In this document: positions 6,054-14,402 of the stretch, piece after piece
Layout: each line of letters starts with the position of its first letter
How positions within the stretch are numbered: position 1 is the first letter of the stretch
Assembly: GCA_032154105.1 (NCBI GenBank)
Contig: JALDYI010000003.1
Span: 20,540-84,539, forward strand
Length of the DNA: 64,000 bases
Direction of reading: 5' to 3'
From: UBA6022 sp032154105
GTDB taxonomy: Bacteria > Patescibacteriota > Saccharimonadia > Saccharimonadales > Saccharimonadaceae
Notes under the pieces: generated by a model
Database searches by the model: none
Seen by the model: the letters and a program-made list of their open reading frames with translations, nothing else
What the model was told of the DNA's origin: nothing
Position numbers and translations under genes: made by a program

Positions 6054-7650
6054 CGTCAAACCTATCGAGGTAACGACCAAACAGCAGTCGAGTCTGTGAA
6101 TAGACTGCAGAAGCCGTACTATAGACAATTGCGGTCACCGGCATGAGCACCCATTGGAGAATCATACCGACCGTACGATGACGCTTGTAGCGAGCTGGGC
6201 GCGGTGGCAACATCTTAAATGACAAGAAGATTGTCACAACAAGCCCGAGCAAAGCTACTCGCTGCATAATACTGACGACGTCAGGCAGCTGATGGGCGGC
6301 GATACTATGCGCTGCTTCGCTATTGATAAAGAGTGGCACCCAACCACCAAAGGCAACGAGGAGAGATATAGAGGCGAGCGTTACGTGACCATCGATAAGT
6401 CGTACGAGGCGCACAAATCCCGACCAGAACGGCACATTGCGACTTGCTGGCAATACTCGGGTGGCCACATACGCAACATCAGATGCACCATACGCCCAGC
6501 GACGAAGCTGCACGAACTGCGCCTTGAGCGTACGCACATAGGTATCAGACAAAACCGCATCCTGATAGATCGGCACATAGATCGGCGTAACATTGTAGTT
6601 ACCGCCAAAATGGAAGTAACTGCGCCAGTACTGATGTCCGTCCTCGACAATCGTACGTGTACTCCAAAAGTCCATCTCGACAAGTGCATCAAGCGGCTGA
6701 GAGTGCGACGCAAAGTTACGAAGGGTATGTGGACGCATTGAGCTAATAATATTCCAAAATGAGTTACCGGTCGCTACGACGCGCATTGGTGCGGGTGCAT
6801 CCCAGATGTTATTCAAAAAGAGCGATACCGGCTGGTATGACAAGTGCTTACGGTCCTCATGAACAATGTACTCGTAGGTAACGTAGTCAAAATACGTTTG
6901 ATGCGGACGATTGTCGCTATCGAGCGTTGTTACGATGACGTCTTTATAGGCAATGCCTTGCGCTTCTACCCAGCCCTGCAGCCATTTACCAGCGTAGGTA
7001 ATATTTCCACCCTTACCAACCACCTCGTCTGGAAGATCTTTAGGATGCTTCACGAGGTGAAATGCTTTGAATGTTTTACCAAACTTCTTGTGAAGAGCCT
7101 TGGCCGTCGCCTCTATGCCGGCGCCGCCGCGCTCTTCATAAGCAAGAACGAGGATGAGTTGCTTGTTGTTGTAATGGGTATCGGCAACAGATTGAATGGT
7201 CGGCTCGAGCACCTCATAGTTCTCATTATAGGCTGCAATAATTACCGCATTGTACAGTTCTGATGGACGAGGGAAATCACCTGCTTCTGCTGCGGCCATA
7301 AGGCGAAGATTCTCACGATGTGCCTCGTAGCCAAATTCTTGCGAGTGGGCATGTGCTTTTTTTGCATATGCCGCTTTGGGATCTTCGAGCTCTTGTAGGC
7401 GCTTTGTCCAATCAAGCTTCTGCGCACCTTCCAGACGTCTCTGACCGCTGATCATATGAACCGCGATACCAGCAGCTTTCACAAGCACCGTCGTAATGAT
7501 AAGAAGCAAATAAATAGCCGCGAGAAGTGGACTAAAGAAAGAAAGGACAAACAAGAGAATGAACGCCCCATAACTCAGTAGTGCAGGCAGCATCTCAAAA
7601 AAACGATACAGTGGAGTTCGTTTGCCGAGTGGTATTTCAAGATTAATCAT
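5974..7650 (-). CDS. Membrane-bound family 2 glycosyltransferase (cellulose-synthase-like topology)
   Basis: 558 aa from the ATG at 7650, which lies 2 nt after the stop of the gene upstream. A longer reading from 7728 would overlap that gene and has no ribosome site. Two TM helices (about residues 20-65) precede a GT-A domain with TLDSDNRP (DxD-like), TGNSFWN, VEDGHQYWR (catalytic Asp) and QLRRW (QxxRW of processive GT2 enzymes). Three or four TM helices follow. It probably polymerises or exports an extracellular or lipid-linked glycan from a nucleotide sugar at the inner face of the membrane. The end overlaps nrdR by 80 bp on the other strand. Confidence 0.85.
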   Translation of the reverse strand: MINLEIPLGKRTPLYRFFEMLPALLSYGAFILLFVLSFFSPLLAAIYLLLIITTVLVKAAGIAVHMISGQRRLEGAQKLDWTKRLQELEDPKAAYAKKAHAHSQEFGYEAHRENLRLMAAAEAGDFPRPSELYNAVIIAAYNENYEVLEPTIQSVADTHYNNKQLILVLAYEERGGAGIEATAKALHKKFGKTFKAFHLVKHPKDLPDEVVGKGGNITYAGKWLQGWVEAQGIAYKDVIVTTLDSDNRPHQTYFDYVTYEYIVHEDRKHLSYQPVSLFLNNIWDAPAPMRVVATGNSFWNIISSMRPHTLRNFASHSQPLDALVEMDFWSTRTIVEDGHQYWRSYFHFGGNYNVTPIYVPIYQDAVLSDTYVRTLKAQFVQLRRWAYGASDVAYVATRVLPASRNVPFWSGFVRLVRLIDGHVTLASISLLVAFGGWVPLFINSEAAHSIAAHQLPDVVSIMQRVALLGLVVTIFLSFKMLPPRPARYKRHRTVGMILQWVLMPVTAIVYSTASAVYSQTRLLFGRYLDRFDVTEKATADSVARAKQAKVSRASLLKK

Positions 7651-7652
7651 AG

Positions 7653-8030
7653 TTATGACAGCGACGCCACCTGCAAGACTGAATGTGTAAGAACCCAGGC
7701 AATCAATACCGTAACAATACTTAGCCATGCGAAGCCAATCGCGAAGCTACGATCCTTTTCTTTATATAGCTTGGCAACCACACAAGCATGAACCACGCCA
7801 ATAACGACACCAAAAACAATAAACGCCAAGAAGTAATACCACTTATCACGATAAAAATTAGTAATACCGAAAGCGGTATAATGCGTCACGACCTGAAGCT
7901 CACTCGGATGGAGCGACACCGAGACGGATATACAAAAGGCAGCAACAAGCAACAAAAAGACTGCAAGTAGAGTTGCGACAGCCCTATCTCCCAAAATAAG
8001 CTTAGCTGCTTCAAGCGTTCGTAATTTCAT
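7653..8030 (-). CDS. Small integral membrane protein, partner of the glycosyltransferase
   Basis: 125 aa with three predicted TM helices (about residues 18-38, 65-87 and 97-117) and a basic N-terminus (MKLRTLEAAKLILGDR). It has an AGGAAAT ribosome site, and its stop lies 2 nt before the start of the glycosyltransferase, so the two are translationally coupled. No known family recognised; an accessory or anchoring role is inferred from the coupling. Confidence 0.6.
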   Translation of the reverse strand: MKLRTLEAAKLILGDRAVATLLAVFLLLVAAFCISVSVSLHPSELQVVTHYTAFGITNFYRDKWYYFLAFIVFGVVIGVVHACVVAKLYKEKDRSFAIGFAWLSIVTVLIAWVLTHSVLQVASLS

Positions 8031-8081
8031 AAATAATTTCCTAGAATACTCCAGTTGTTTTTATACTTACCCCTGTACTCA

Positions 8082-8157
8082 TGGAGCCGCTGACCGGATT
8101 TGAACCGGTGACCTACGCTTTACGAAAGCGCCGCTCTACCAGCTGAGCTACAGCGGC
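8082..8157 (-). tRNA. tRNA-Thr (CGT anticodon)
   Basis: 76 nt. Acceptor GCCGCTG/CAGCGGC, discriminator U and encoded CCA. The anticodon arm is GCGCT-TTCGTAA-AGCGT, giving CGT. The 3' end UCCA is the complement of the UGGA bulge in the thrS T-box. A TATAAT at 8178-8173 lies at promoter distance. Confidence 0.95.
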
Positions 8158-8215
8158 ATACCGTACCGAATAATTATAACATTTCACTTCCGAGAAAGAA
8201 ACGGTCTCAATCCTG

Positions 8216-8244
8216 TTGCAACAGGGGCTAAAAACTGCTATCAT
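8216..8244 (+). promoter_or_regulatory. Promoter of tRNA-Asp
   Basis: -35 TTGCAA (8216-8221), 17-bp spacer, -10 TATCAT (8239-8244), the same hexamers and spacing as the tRNA-Val promoter. Confidence 0.75.
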
Positions 8245-8272
8245 ATCTAGAGCTTAGGCCAAAGCACTACAT

Positions 8273-8348
8273 GCGCTCGTAGTGAAGGGGTTATCACGCC
8301 TCCCTGTCACGGAGGAGATCGCCGGTTCAAATCCGGTCGAGCGCGCCA
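8273..8348 (+). tRNA. tRNA-Asp (GTC anticodon)
   Basis: 76 nt. Acceptor GCGCTCG/CGAGCGC, discriminator G, encoded CCA. The anticodon arm CCTCC-CTGTCAC-GGAGG gives GTC. An intrinsic terminator follows immediately. Confidence 0.95.
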
Positions 8349-8384
8349 AGAAAAAACGTCATCATCCGATGACGTTTTTTCTTG
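8348..8384. terminator. Terminator after tRNA-Asp
   Basis: AAGAAAAAACGTCATC pairs with GATGACGTTTTTTCTT around a 4-nt loop, with a T tract on either strand. Confidence 0.85.
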
Positions 8385-8438
8385 CCTTTCGATCCGGAGC
8401 GAACGAAAGAAGCTTTAGCCGATAATCCAGTCGCACAA

Positions 8439-8470
8439 TAAAAAGAACCCGCCAGCGCAGGTTCTTTTTT
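8439..8470. terminator. Terminator of sodA (leftward)
   Basis: AAAAGAACC pairs with GGTTCTTTT, with an inner GCGC-type stem. It begins right after the sodA stop codon and has T tracts in both directions. Confidence 0.8.
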
Positions 8471-9067
8471 CTACTTCTGCTCATATCGCTGAGCAGCCAC
8501 ACTCCAGTCAACAACATTCCACCATGCCTTAACATAGTCATCGCGCTTATTTTTATAATCAAGATAATACGCATGCTCCCAAACGTCCAAGCCGAGCAGC
8601 GGCGCATCAAGGCCTTGCATGATTGGCGTATCTTGATTAGCAGTTGTAATAATCTCCATATTCGGCTGTAGCCACGTCCATCCGCTACCAAAGACACCGA
8701 GCGACTTCGCTGTAAACTCATCAACAAACGCCTGGAAATTACCATATCGGGCCGCTATTGCTGCCGCTAGCTCGCCCGTTGGCTCGCCACCACCATCCGG
8801 TGACATCCATTGCCAAAAGAGACTGTGGTTATAATGACCACCACCGTGATTACGCACGGCCGTACGAACGGCGTCTGGCAAGCTATCAAGATCTGTTAAC
8901 AGACTTTCGAGCGGCCGTTCACGCAGCGCCGGTGCCTGATCGATAGCCGCATTTAACTTATCGACGTACGCCTGATGATGCTTGCTGTGATGCAACTGCA
9001 TAATATCCTTACTAATATACGCGCCTAGTGCATCATACTCGTAATGCAACTCTGGTAACTGATACAT
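8471..9067 (-). CDS. sodA: Superoxide dismutase, Fe/Mn type
   Basis: 198 aa. Disproportionates superoxide in the cytosol. The start at 9067 has AAAGGAG and gives the standard N-terminus YQLPELHYEYDALGAYI; a longer in-frame start lacks a ribosome site. Metal ligands appear as H26, H81 (in GGGHYNHSLFW), D161 and H165 (DVWEHAYYLDY). Gly rather than Gln in GSGWTWL, and the later TANQD, leave the Fe/Mn preference open. It is downstream of the foldase gene with a 13-nt gap, probably in one operon. Confidence 0.95.
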   Translation of the reverse strand: MYQLPELHYEYDALGAYISKDIMQLHHSKHHQAYVDKLNAAIDQAPALRERPLESLLTDLDSLPDAVRTAVRNHGGGHYNHSLFWQWMSPDGGGEPTGELAAAIAARYGNFQAFVDEFTAKSLGVFGSGWTWLQPNMEIITTANQDTPIMQGLDAPLLGLDVWEHAYYLDYKNKRDDYVKAWWNVVDWSVAAQRYEQK

Positions 9068-9080
9068 AATGACTGCTCCT

Positions 9081-10166
9081 TTACTTACTCGTATTTTGTA
9101 CGCTATCGTCGGCAACAGGGAGTGTAATAAAGTTATGCACCTTACCCTGCTCTTTGACTACCTTGAGTTTGTTTGCAAATTCCGTGACAGGAATGCGAAT
9201 AAAACTATAGTTCAGCTGCGTATCGGTACTATCGAGAAGTTTGATGAAATAAAATCCATCACCTGCGGGCGGCTTTCCTTGGCCAGCCGTTGGTTTAATC
9301 GGACCAGACACCTGACCCTTAGTCAATTTAGCCGCAGCTTCACTGAGTCCGCCGTCGCGGTTGTTCTTCAGAACAAGACCAGAAGTTCCAACACTTACAA
9401 TTTCGACACCCTTACCGCCCTGCGCCTCGGCAATCTTGTCAAAATCTGCCTGAGGATCCTTGAGCGCAAGCGCGACTGCCTCTTTCTTTTTATTAGCCGA
9501 CTGGTCAATCTTGTACGTCACTTCTTGAAGCAACAGCTGATTTGTCAGTTCATGCTCGTATTCGTCCGGTGTCCAGTTATAATGATCGAGAATAACCGCA
9601 TCGTATGCTTCTTTTGAAACAGTAACATCACCAACATGACGCTGCTTTTCGAGCAGGCTAGCAATCTGGTCCTTCGTCAATGAAATATTATTTTCACGAG
9701 CAAGTTTGGCTGCATAGGCATACTCAACCGCCTTATCCATAGCCTGATTCTTGTGATACACAACCTGTCGCTTACCATCTTCACTCGATGTATTCAACTT
9801 ATCCTTCTGCTCTAGATAATAAATATTAAAGCGATATTGCATAAGGTAGTCGCTATAGCGAACAGACTCGCCGTCAACAGACGCCACGGGCAGTGGCAAT
9901 GCTTTTGCGACGCGGTACATAAAAGTGCCGGTATTTTGCGCAACATAGAGTTGCTGCCAAACAAGTGCAACGATCAACACAAGAGCAACGAAGCTAATGA
10001 TAATTGTATTAAACACAAGTCGATGACGAGCATATTGCATCGGATACTTAAAGCGGCGCCCACCCGCAAGGATGCGCTCACGATGTTCGGCAACCGTCTC
10101 GTTTGTAATACGCGAGGATGGCTGCTCGACGACTTTTTTACGCAATTTAAGCGATGGTTTCTTCAT
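9081..10166 (-). CDS. Membrane-anchored PpiC/SurA-like peptidyl-prolyl isomerase foldase
   Basis: 361 aa. The start at 10166 has a GGGGAG Shine-Dalgarno. A basic N-tail (KKPSLKLRKKVVEQ) precedes one TM helix at about residues 60-82 (LVFNTIIISFVALVLIVALVW), so the rest is extracellular. A SurA-N-like helical chaperone region follows (about 95-225), then a parvulin domain (about 230-345; KDPQADFDKIAEAQGG, then GPIKPTAGQGKPPAGDGFYFIKLLD). It probably helps secreted proteins such as pilins or surface proteins fold outside the membrane. It overlaps the PH-domain gene upstream by 20 nt. Confidence 0.8.
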   Translation of the reverse strand: MKKPSLKLRKKVVEQPSSRITNETVAEHRERILAGGRRFKYPMQYARHRLVFNTIIISFVALVLIVALVWQQLYVAQNTGTFMYRVAKALPLPVASVDGESVRYSDYLMQYRFNIYYLEQKDKLNTSSEDGKRQVVYHKNQAMDKAVEYAYAAKLARENNISLTKDQIASLLEKQRHVGDVTVSKEAYDAVILDHYNWTPDEYEHELTNQLLLQEVTYKIDQSANKKKEAVALALKDPQADFDKIAEAQGGKGVEIVSVGTSGLVLKNNRDGGLSEAAAKLTKGQVSGPIKPTAGQGKPPAGDGFYFIKLLDSTDTQLNYSFIRIPVTEFANKLKVVKEQGKVHNFITLPVADDSVQNTSK

Positions 10167-10680
10167 ATTCTCCCCGTTCAGCCGATGCAGCACTTACCGC
10201 ATCTTGTAGCTGGTTGTAAATCTTATCAGGATGTTCAACTTTATTGATCACCAGGTCACCGACAAATGTCTGAATAACAATGGTACCAAATCCAAATAAC
10301 TCACCACTGAACCCTGGTATATTATAGCTTATGTTTTGGATCTTTGACAGTCGAAGCTCAATCACGTCCTTGCCGAAGAACCCTTTTTGGGTGATCTGAC
10401 GGATGCGTTGATCGGTCACGATATACATCGTAAAGTACCACATCAAGAAGTGATACGAGAACAACATAAGACCAAGTACGAGCCCACCAATCGGTAAAAG
10501 AAATAGTTCAAGATTGGACTGCCAAATAAGAGGAGGAACGGCCGATATCATAAAAGGAACAAGCAGCAAGTAAAATCCCTTGCGCATCGCAATAATATGC
10601 CGGCGGAAAACAAATAACAGCTCTTCTCCGTCGCGCTGGCCATCAAAATCGAGTCGTACTGATTGTTCTTGCTTAGTCAT
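10147..10680 (-). CDS. PH-domain (bPH2/DUF304-like) membrane protein
   Basis: 177 aa. Two closely spaced TM helices (about residues 36-58 and 62-86) are followed by a bacterial PH-like domain: MYIVTDQRIRQITQKGFFGK, then IELRLSKIQNISY and FGTIVIQTF are the diagnostic strands of YdbS/YvbH-type proteins. Function in this family is poorly known. The ATG lies only 7 nt after the CCA of tRNA-Arg on the same strand, so the mRNA is probably released from a tRNA-mRNA transcript by tRNA 3' processing. Confidence 0.75.
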   Translation of the reverse strand: MTKQEQSVRLDFDGQRDGEELLFVFRRHIIAMRKGFYLLLVPFMISAVPPLIWQSNLELFLLPIGGLVLGLMLFSYHFLMWYFTMYIVTDQRIRQITQKGFFGKDVIELRLSKIQNISYNIPGFSGELFGFGTIVIQTFVGDLVINKVEHPDKIYNQLQDAVSAASAERGEYEETIA

Positions 10681-10687
10681 AATTTTT

Positions 10688-10764
10688 TGGTACCCCGGGC
10701 AGGACTCGAACCTGCAACCATATCCTTAGGACGGATCTACTCTATCCAGTTGAGCTACCGAGGC
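10688..10764 (-). tRNA. tRNA-Arg (CCT anticodon)
   Basis: 77 nt. Acceptor GCCTCGG/CCGGGGT (G-U pairs), discriminator A, encoded CCA. The anticodon loop GTCCTAA gives CCT; the first pair of the anticodon stem is a G-A mismatch. A TATAAT at 10779-10774 serves as -10. It is co-oriented with, and 7 nt from, the PH-domain gene. Confidence 0.92.
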
Positions 10765-10831
10765 ATATATACGATTATACCCGTAATCCTACTGTTTACC
10801 TTATATTTCAGTTGGTAGTACTATTCTAGCA

Positions 10832-10866
10832 TGCAATACGGCCGACATAAGCCGGCCGTATTGCAT
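10832..10866. terminator. Hairpin terminator downstream of ndk
   Basis: A 14-bp stem built on TGCAATACGGCCG with a 6-to-7-nt loop. There is no long T tract on the minus strand, so termination efficiency is uncertain. Confidence 0.55.
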
Positions 10867-10883
10867 ATATCATACCTACTGAT

Positions 10884-11393
10884 TTAACGAGTAAACTTCT
10901 CGTGTAGCACCGAGTAGTCGTAAAGTTCAGCTTCTGTGAACCAGTGTGGAATCTCTTTCTCGGCGTCAGATAGGTCGCCAGAGGCATGAATAAGGTTCGG
11001 AATACCTTTATTGGCCTCGTCGGCATAGCCGTAGCTCATGTGCGAGAAGTCGCCGCGGATTGTACCAGGAGCAGATGATTTTGGCTCAGTCGTTCCAACG
11101 AGCTTACGCACCAATTCAACCGCTTCGACACCCTCGAGTACCATTGCAATCACCGGACCTTCGTTCATCGTGTCGAGCACATTGTTGAATGTTGCCTCGC
11201 CGCGACGAGTAATGACCTGTCCAATTTCCTCGTAATGCTTGTAGTAATGCTCGCGGTCTGGCGCCAACATCTTTGTTGCAATGATTTTTAGGCCAACGCG
11301 CTCAAAACGAGTTAATATTTCTCCGATGATACCACGCTGCACAGCGTCAGGCTTGAAAACGATTAGGGTTCTTTGGACATTATTTTCGCTCAT
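10884..11393 (-). CDS. ndk: Nucleoside diphosphate kinase
   Basis: 169 aa, about 25 longer than typical bacterial enzymes. Transfers the gamma phosphate among NTPs through a phosphohistidine. LIVFKPDAVQRG and PGTIRGDF are family signatures; the active-site histidine is in NLIHASGD (canonical NIIHGSDS). An insertion (SHMSYGYADEANKGI) precedes it, a form also known from archaeal-like NDKs. AAGGAGC lies before the ATG. Confidence 0.95.
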   Translation of the reverse strand: MSENNVQRTLIVFKPDAVQRGIIGEILTRFERVGLKIIATKMLAPDREHYYKHYEEIGQVITRRGEATFNNVLDTMNEGPVIAMVLEGVEAVELVRKLVGTTEPKSSAPGTIRGDFSHMSYGYADEANKGIPNLIHASGDLSDAEKEIPHWFTEAELYDYSVLHEKFTR

Positions 11394-11418
11394 ATAGCTC
11401 CTTCAACAGTTATTGGCT

Positions 11419-12213
11419 CTATTGTAACAAAAGATACAGTGCGAGAATAGCCGCCAAGCCAACCCGATACCAGCCAAACAGTGCCAGGCCGTGTTTTGAA
11501 AGGTATTTGAGCAAGAAGCCAATGGCCAAAATACCGGATATGAACGCAAATGCGTTCGACAACACCAACATAGGCAAGTGCTCCATGAAGTACGCACGGT
11601 CGCTCGACGTGATAAATACCTTGAGTGTTACACCGAGCATAATAGGCAGTGATGCCAAGAAACTGTACTCTGCAGCAGGGGCCGACGCCAAGCCCATCAA
11701 GCGGCCGGCAATAATCGTAGAGCCAGATCGCGACACACCCGGAATGAGCGCAAATACCTGCACAATACCAATAGTCAGCGCCCTACCCGCTGAAAGCTTT
11801 GAACCGTCTTCAACCTTTGAGGCATGCGGGAGTCTGTCGATACATATCATAATCGCACCAACAACCGCCAGTGTCACCATTACCGTCACCAGACTTCCAA
11901 AAAAGGGCGCCGAGGCTATGAAGCCCGCAAGTAGATACCCTACTACCCCGGCTGGCACGGCGGTAATAAGAATATTGCGTGCAAGTGTGTAATTTTTGTG
12001 TACAAAAACGTCTTTGATGATAGCAACGATCTTTTTTCGGAAAAATACAATCAAAGCCAGGACTGTGCCTATGTTGATAAACTCAAGGAATAAGTGATCC
12101 GATCCACCATTAAATATTTGCTGGGCAATCACCAGGTGGCCAGAGCTACTAATTGGGATAAATTCAGTCAGTCCCTGGATAAGGCCAAGGATAATCATTT
12201 CAAGTACATTCAT
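11419..12213 (-). CDS. uppP: Undecaprenyl-diphosphatase UppP (BacA)
   Basis: 264 aa, about eight TM helices. Dephosphorylates undecaprenyl pyrophosphate at the outer membrane face to recycle the cell-wall lipid carrier. The signatures GLTEFIPISSSGHLVIA (residues about 14-30) and IPGVSRSGSTI (about 157-167) carry the catalytic Glu, Ser and Arg residues. The -10 TACAAT lies 6 nt before the ATG (the AGAGGA between may also act as ribosome site). Divergent from the Xer gene. Confidence 0.95.
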   Translation of the reverse strand: MNVLEMIILGLIQGLTEFIPISSSGHLVIAQQIFNGGSDHLFLEFINIGTVLALIVFFRKKIVAIIKDVFVHKNYTLARNILITAVPAGVVGYLLAGFIASAPFFGSLVTVMVTLAVVGAIMICIDRLPHASKVEDGSKLSAGRALTIGIVQVFALIPGVSRSGSTIIAGRLMGLASAPAAEYSFLASLPIMLGVTLKVFITSSDRAYFMEHLPMLVLSNAFAFISGILAIGFLLKYLSKHGLALFGWYRVGLAAILALYLLLQ

Positions 12214-12219
12214 TCCTCT

Positions 12220-12253
12220 ATTGTACCTAATTCAGCCGGTTTTAGGCTATGCT
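12220..12253. promoter_or_regulatory. Divergent promoter region of uppP and the Xer recombinase
   Basis: Minus strand: -10 TACAAT (12225-12220), 6 nt before the uppP ATG. Plus strand: -10 TATGCT (12248-12253), 6 nt before the recombinase ATG. The -35 regions are weak on both sides. Confidence 0.55.
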
Positions 12254-12259
12254 TAGAGT

Positions 12260-13174
12260 ATGTACATGTCGGAATTACTACTCGATTATATTGAACACCT
12301 TGAAGTCGAAGGCGGCCGCTCAGTCAAAACGGCCGAGAACTACAAGCTCTACCTTGAGCGTTTCATAGAATTTACTGATGATATTACCGTTGATAAAATT
12401 ACATCTGAGGTGATCCGCAAATATCGTCTCTGGTTGAACCGTTATAAAAACGACAATGAGGGCGAACTTGCCACCATCACCCAGGGGTACCACTTGATTG
12501 CCCTCCGCGGCTTCCTAGGCTATCTATCAAAACGAGATATCGTCAGTCTCAGTGCCGACAAGATCGAACTCCCCAAAGTAGCCCGCAAGCAAGTCACCTT
12601 CCTTCACTTTGACGAAGTAACCCGCATGCTCGACACCATTCCGCTCGACAACGAAACTGGCCTACGCGACCGTGCGATCATTGAACTACTTTTTTCTAGT
12701 GGCCTACGTGTATCAGAACTCGTCAATCTTAACCGCGATCATGTCAATACAAAACGGCGCGAATTTATGGTGCGCGGTAAAGGCCGCAAAGACCGACCTG
12801 TCTTTATCGGCGAAGCGGCAGCAGGGCGTGTTGAAGACTATCTTGCTTCACGCCTCGATAACCTCCCGCCACTTTTCCTCAGCTATAGCCGCAACAACCT
12901 TTCGAGTATGACTGGCGACTATCGACGCCTCACCTCGCGCAGCATTCAACGCATGGTTACAAAATATGCACGCCTTGCCGGCATCACCAAGCACGTTAGC
13001 CCACACACCATGCGCCATAGCTTCGCTACCGATCTACTTATGAATGGGGCTGACATTCGCAGTGTTCAATCAATGCTTGGCCATAGCAACATTAGCACCA
13101 CCCAAGTTTACACACACGTCACCGACGAGCATCTGCGCGACGTGTATGAAAAATTTCATAGCGACACAGAATAG
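12260..13174 (+). CDS. xerD: Tyrosine recombinase, XerC/XerD family
   Basis: 304 aa. Site-specific recombinase, probably resolving chromosome dimers at dif together with FtsK (39203-41443). The N-terminal SAM-like core-binding domain spans residues 1-105. All catalytic residues are visible: R150 (SGLRVSEL), K174 (VRGKGRKDR), H249 and R252 (HTMRHSFA), H275 (LGHSNIST) and Y284 (VYTH). The start follows the -10 by 6 nt (leaderless). C versus D cannot be decided from one copy; a CPR genome may use a single Xer. The stop is 4 nt from the convergent pilus gene, with no terminator between. Confidence 0.9.
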   Translation: MYMSELLLDYIEHLEVEGGRSVKTAENYKLYLERFIEFTDDITVDKITSEVIRKYRLWLNRYKNDNEGELATITQGYHLIALRGFLGYLSKRDIVSLSADKIELPKVARKQVTFLHFDEVTRMLDTIPLDNETGLRDRAIIELLFSSGLRVSELVNLNRDHVNTKRREFMVRGKGRKDRPVFIGEAAAGRVEDYLASRLDNLPPLFLSYSRNNLSSMTGDYRRLTSRSIQRMVTKYARLAGITKHVSPHTMRHSFATDLLMNGADIRSVQSMLGHSNISTTQVYTHVTDEHLRDVYEKFHSDTE

Positions 13175-13178
13175 AAAG

Positions 13179-14402
13179 CTACGGCTTGCAACTTGCCGAT
13201 ACCGAGTAGCCCGAGTTAGCGTCAGTAATAACGAAGTTCTTACAAAGGCTACCGGTAATATCGGCGGCAGCCTCTGGATATGGAAAGTCGACTGGATTTA
13301 CTTCAAGTCGGCTCTCTACGCGACGAAATATATCGTTGGCACGACCAGTTGAATCAACAATCGCTTGCACTCCATCAAATTTGACTAAATTCGCGCCTTT
13401 AAACAGGCTTACGGAGTAATTTGTTGCGTTATATAGTGCAGTTAGGCGTAGATACGCTGAGGCAGCTCGGCCGGCAGCATCACCACCAAGTGGCTCGGGT
13501 AGACGAATCGTTATCTCCTTACAGGCAAATCGTTCAGTACTTATGTTACTTGCACATTTGACAGTACTAATGCGACCGCCCGCTGCCCCATCCTGACTCT
13601 GTCGCTTGTCATCGATAAAGTTAAAACTATTGGAAGAGAAAGACTTGGTTGGATACAAAAATAGCGCATTGGCGTTGCTCTTTTTTGCCACTTCATCATT
13701 AGCATTGAGACTATCTAATGTAAAACCAGCACTAGTATCAAATTGCATCAACTGTAACCGCATTAGTGATGGTCGATTTTTAAGCCAATCATTCGTCGCT
13801 GTAGGTACAAGTTGCGCACCTGAGATATTGGGCAAATCGATGTCATAGCTGTTCGACCCTGCACCAGCAAAATCTTTATGTTCGAACCAGCTAAGCTTGA
13901 TGCTATCAAAGGTATCACCAGGAGCGGCTCTCAAAGGGATCATTTTTGATTCTCCACTAGCAAGAGAAGCACTGAAGTCGTCTGTTTGTCGCGTCACCTT
14001 GACGCAGGTATAGGCTTGATTTAGCTTTTCGTCACCTGAGCCGGTCTGAATTTTAATCTCTTCATTCCCCGTACTAACATCTTGCGTCGCAGCACTCGAT
14101 AGCGCAAGAGGGACAGAATCGCATGTTTTATTATCTAGCCTTGAGCAAGCAAGACTGTCGCCATTCTTGCAAACCAGCAATGCGCGCTTTGCATCCTCGA
14201 CACCAGCCTGGGCCGAGTCATAGGCGCTTTGAGATAGGTCATTAGTCGTAGCCTGCTGCTGCTCTTGCGCCATAAGACGAATAAAACTAATCGTCAATAC
14301 AGTCATGAGTAATGCACAGAACACAACGATAAATATTGAAACGGCTCCTCGCTCACGATTTCGTGAATGTAATATCTGCAACATATTGCTCCTTGTATTC
14401 AT
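13179..14402 (-). CDS. PilX-like type IV pilus minor component
   Basis: 407 aa. The N-terminus NRERGAVSIFIVVFCALLMTV is a PilX/PulK-type membrane segment (RGAVSI in place of GFTLIE), without the +5 glutamate. A long extracellular part follows with several Cys (LLVCKNGDSLACSRLD, later CASNISTERFACKE). The start overlaps the stop of the gene upstream (TAATG). It is the last gene of the pilus locus. The role, capping or initiating the fibre with the other minor pilins, is inferred from position and family. Confidence 0.7.
   Translation of the reverse strand: MNTRSNMLQILHSRNRERGAVSIFIVVFCALLMTVLTISFIRLMAQEQQQATTNDLSQSAYDSAQAGVEDAKRALLVCKNGDSLACSRLDNKTCDSVPLALSSAATQDVSTGNEEIKIQTGSGDEKLNQAYTCVKVTRQTDDFSASLASGESKMIPLRAAPGDTFDSIKLSWFEHKDFAGAGSNSYDIDLPNISGAQLVPTATNDWLKNRPSLMRLQLMQFDTSAGFTLDSLNANDEVAKKSNANALFLYPTKSFSSNSFNFIDDKRQSQDGAAGGRISTVKCASNISTERFACKEITIRLPEPLGGDAAGRAASAYLRLTALYNATNYSVSLFKGANLVKFDGVQAIVDSTGRANDIFRRVESRLEVNPVDFPYPEAAADITGSLCKNFVITDANSGYSVSASCKP

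Noticed and set aside
8158..8272. Additional small RNA between the divergent tRNA-Thr and tRNA-Asp genes
   Set aside because: The gap is explained by two tRNA promoters; no extra terminator or stable structure is seen.
12260..13174. Xer-like recombinase considered as a phage or integron integrase
   Set aside because: No attachment sites, cargo genes or cassette array are adjacent. Length and motifs fit housekeeping XerC/D, and FtsK is present.
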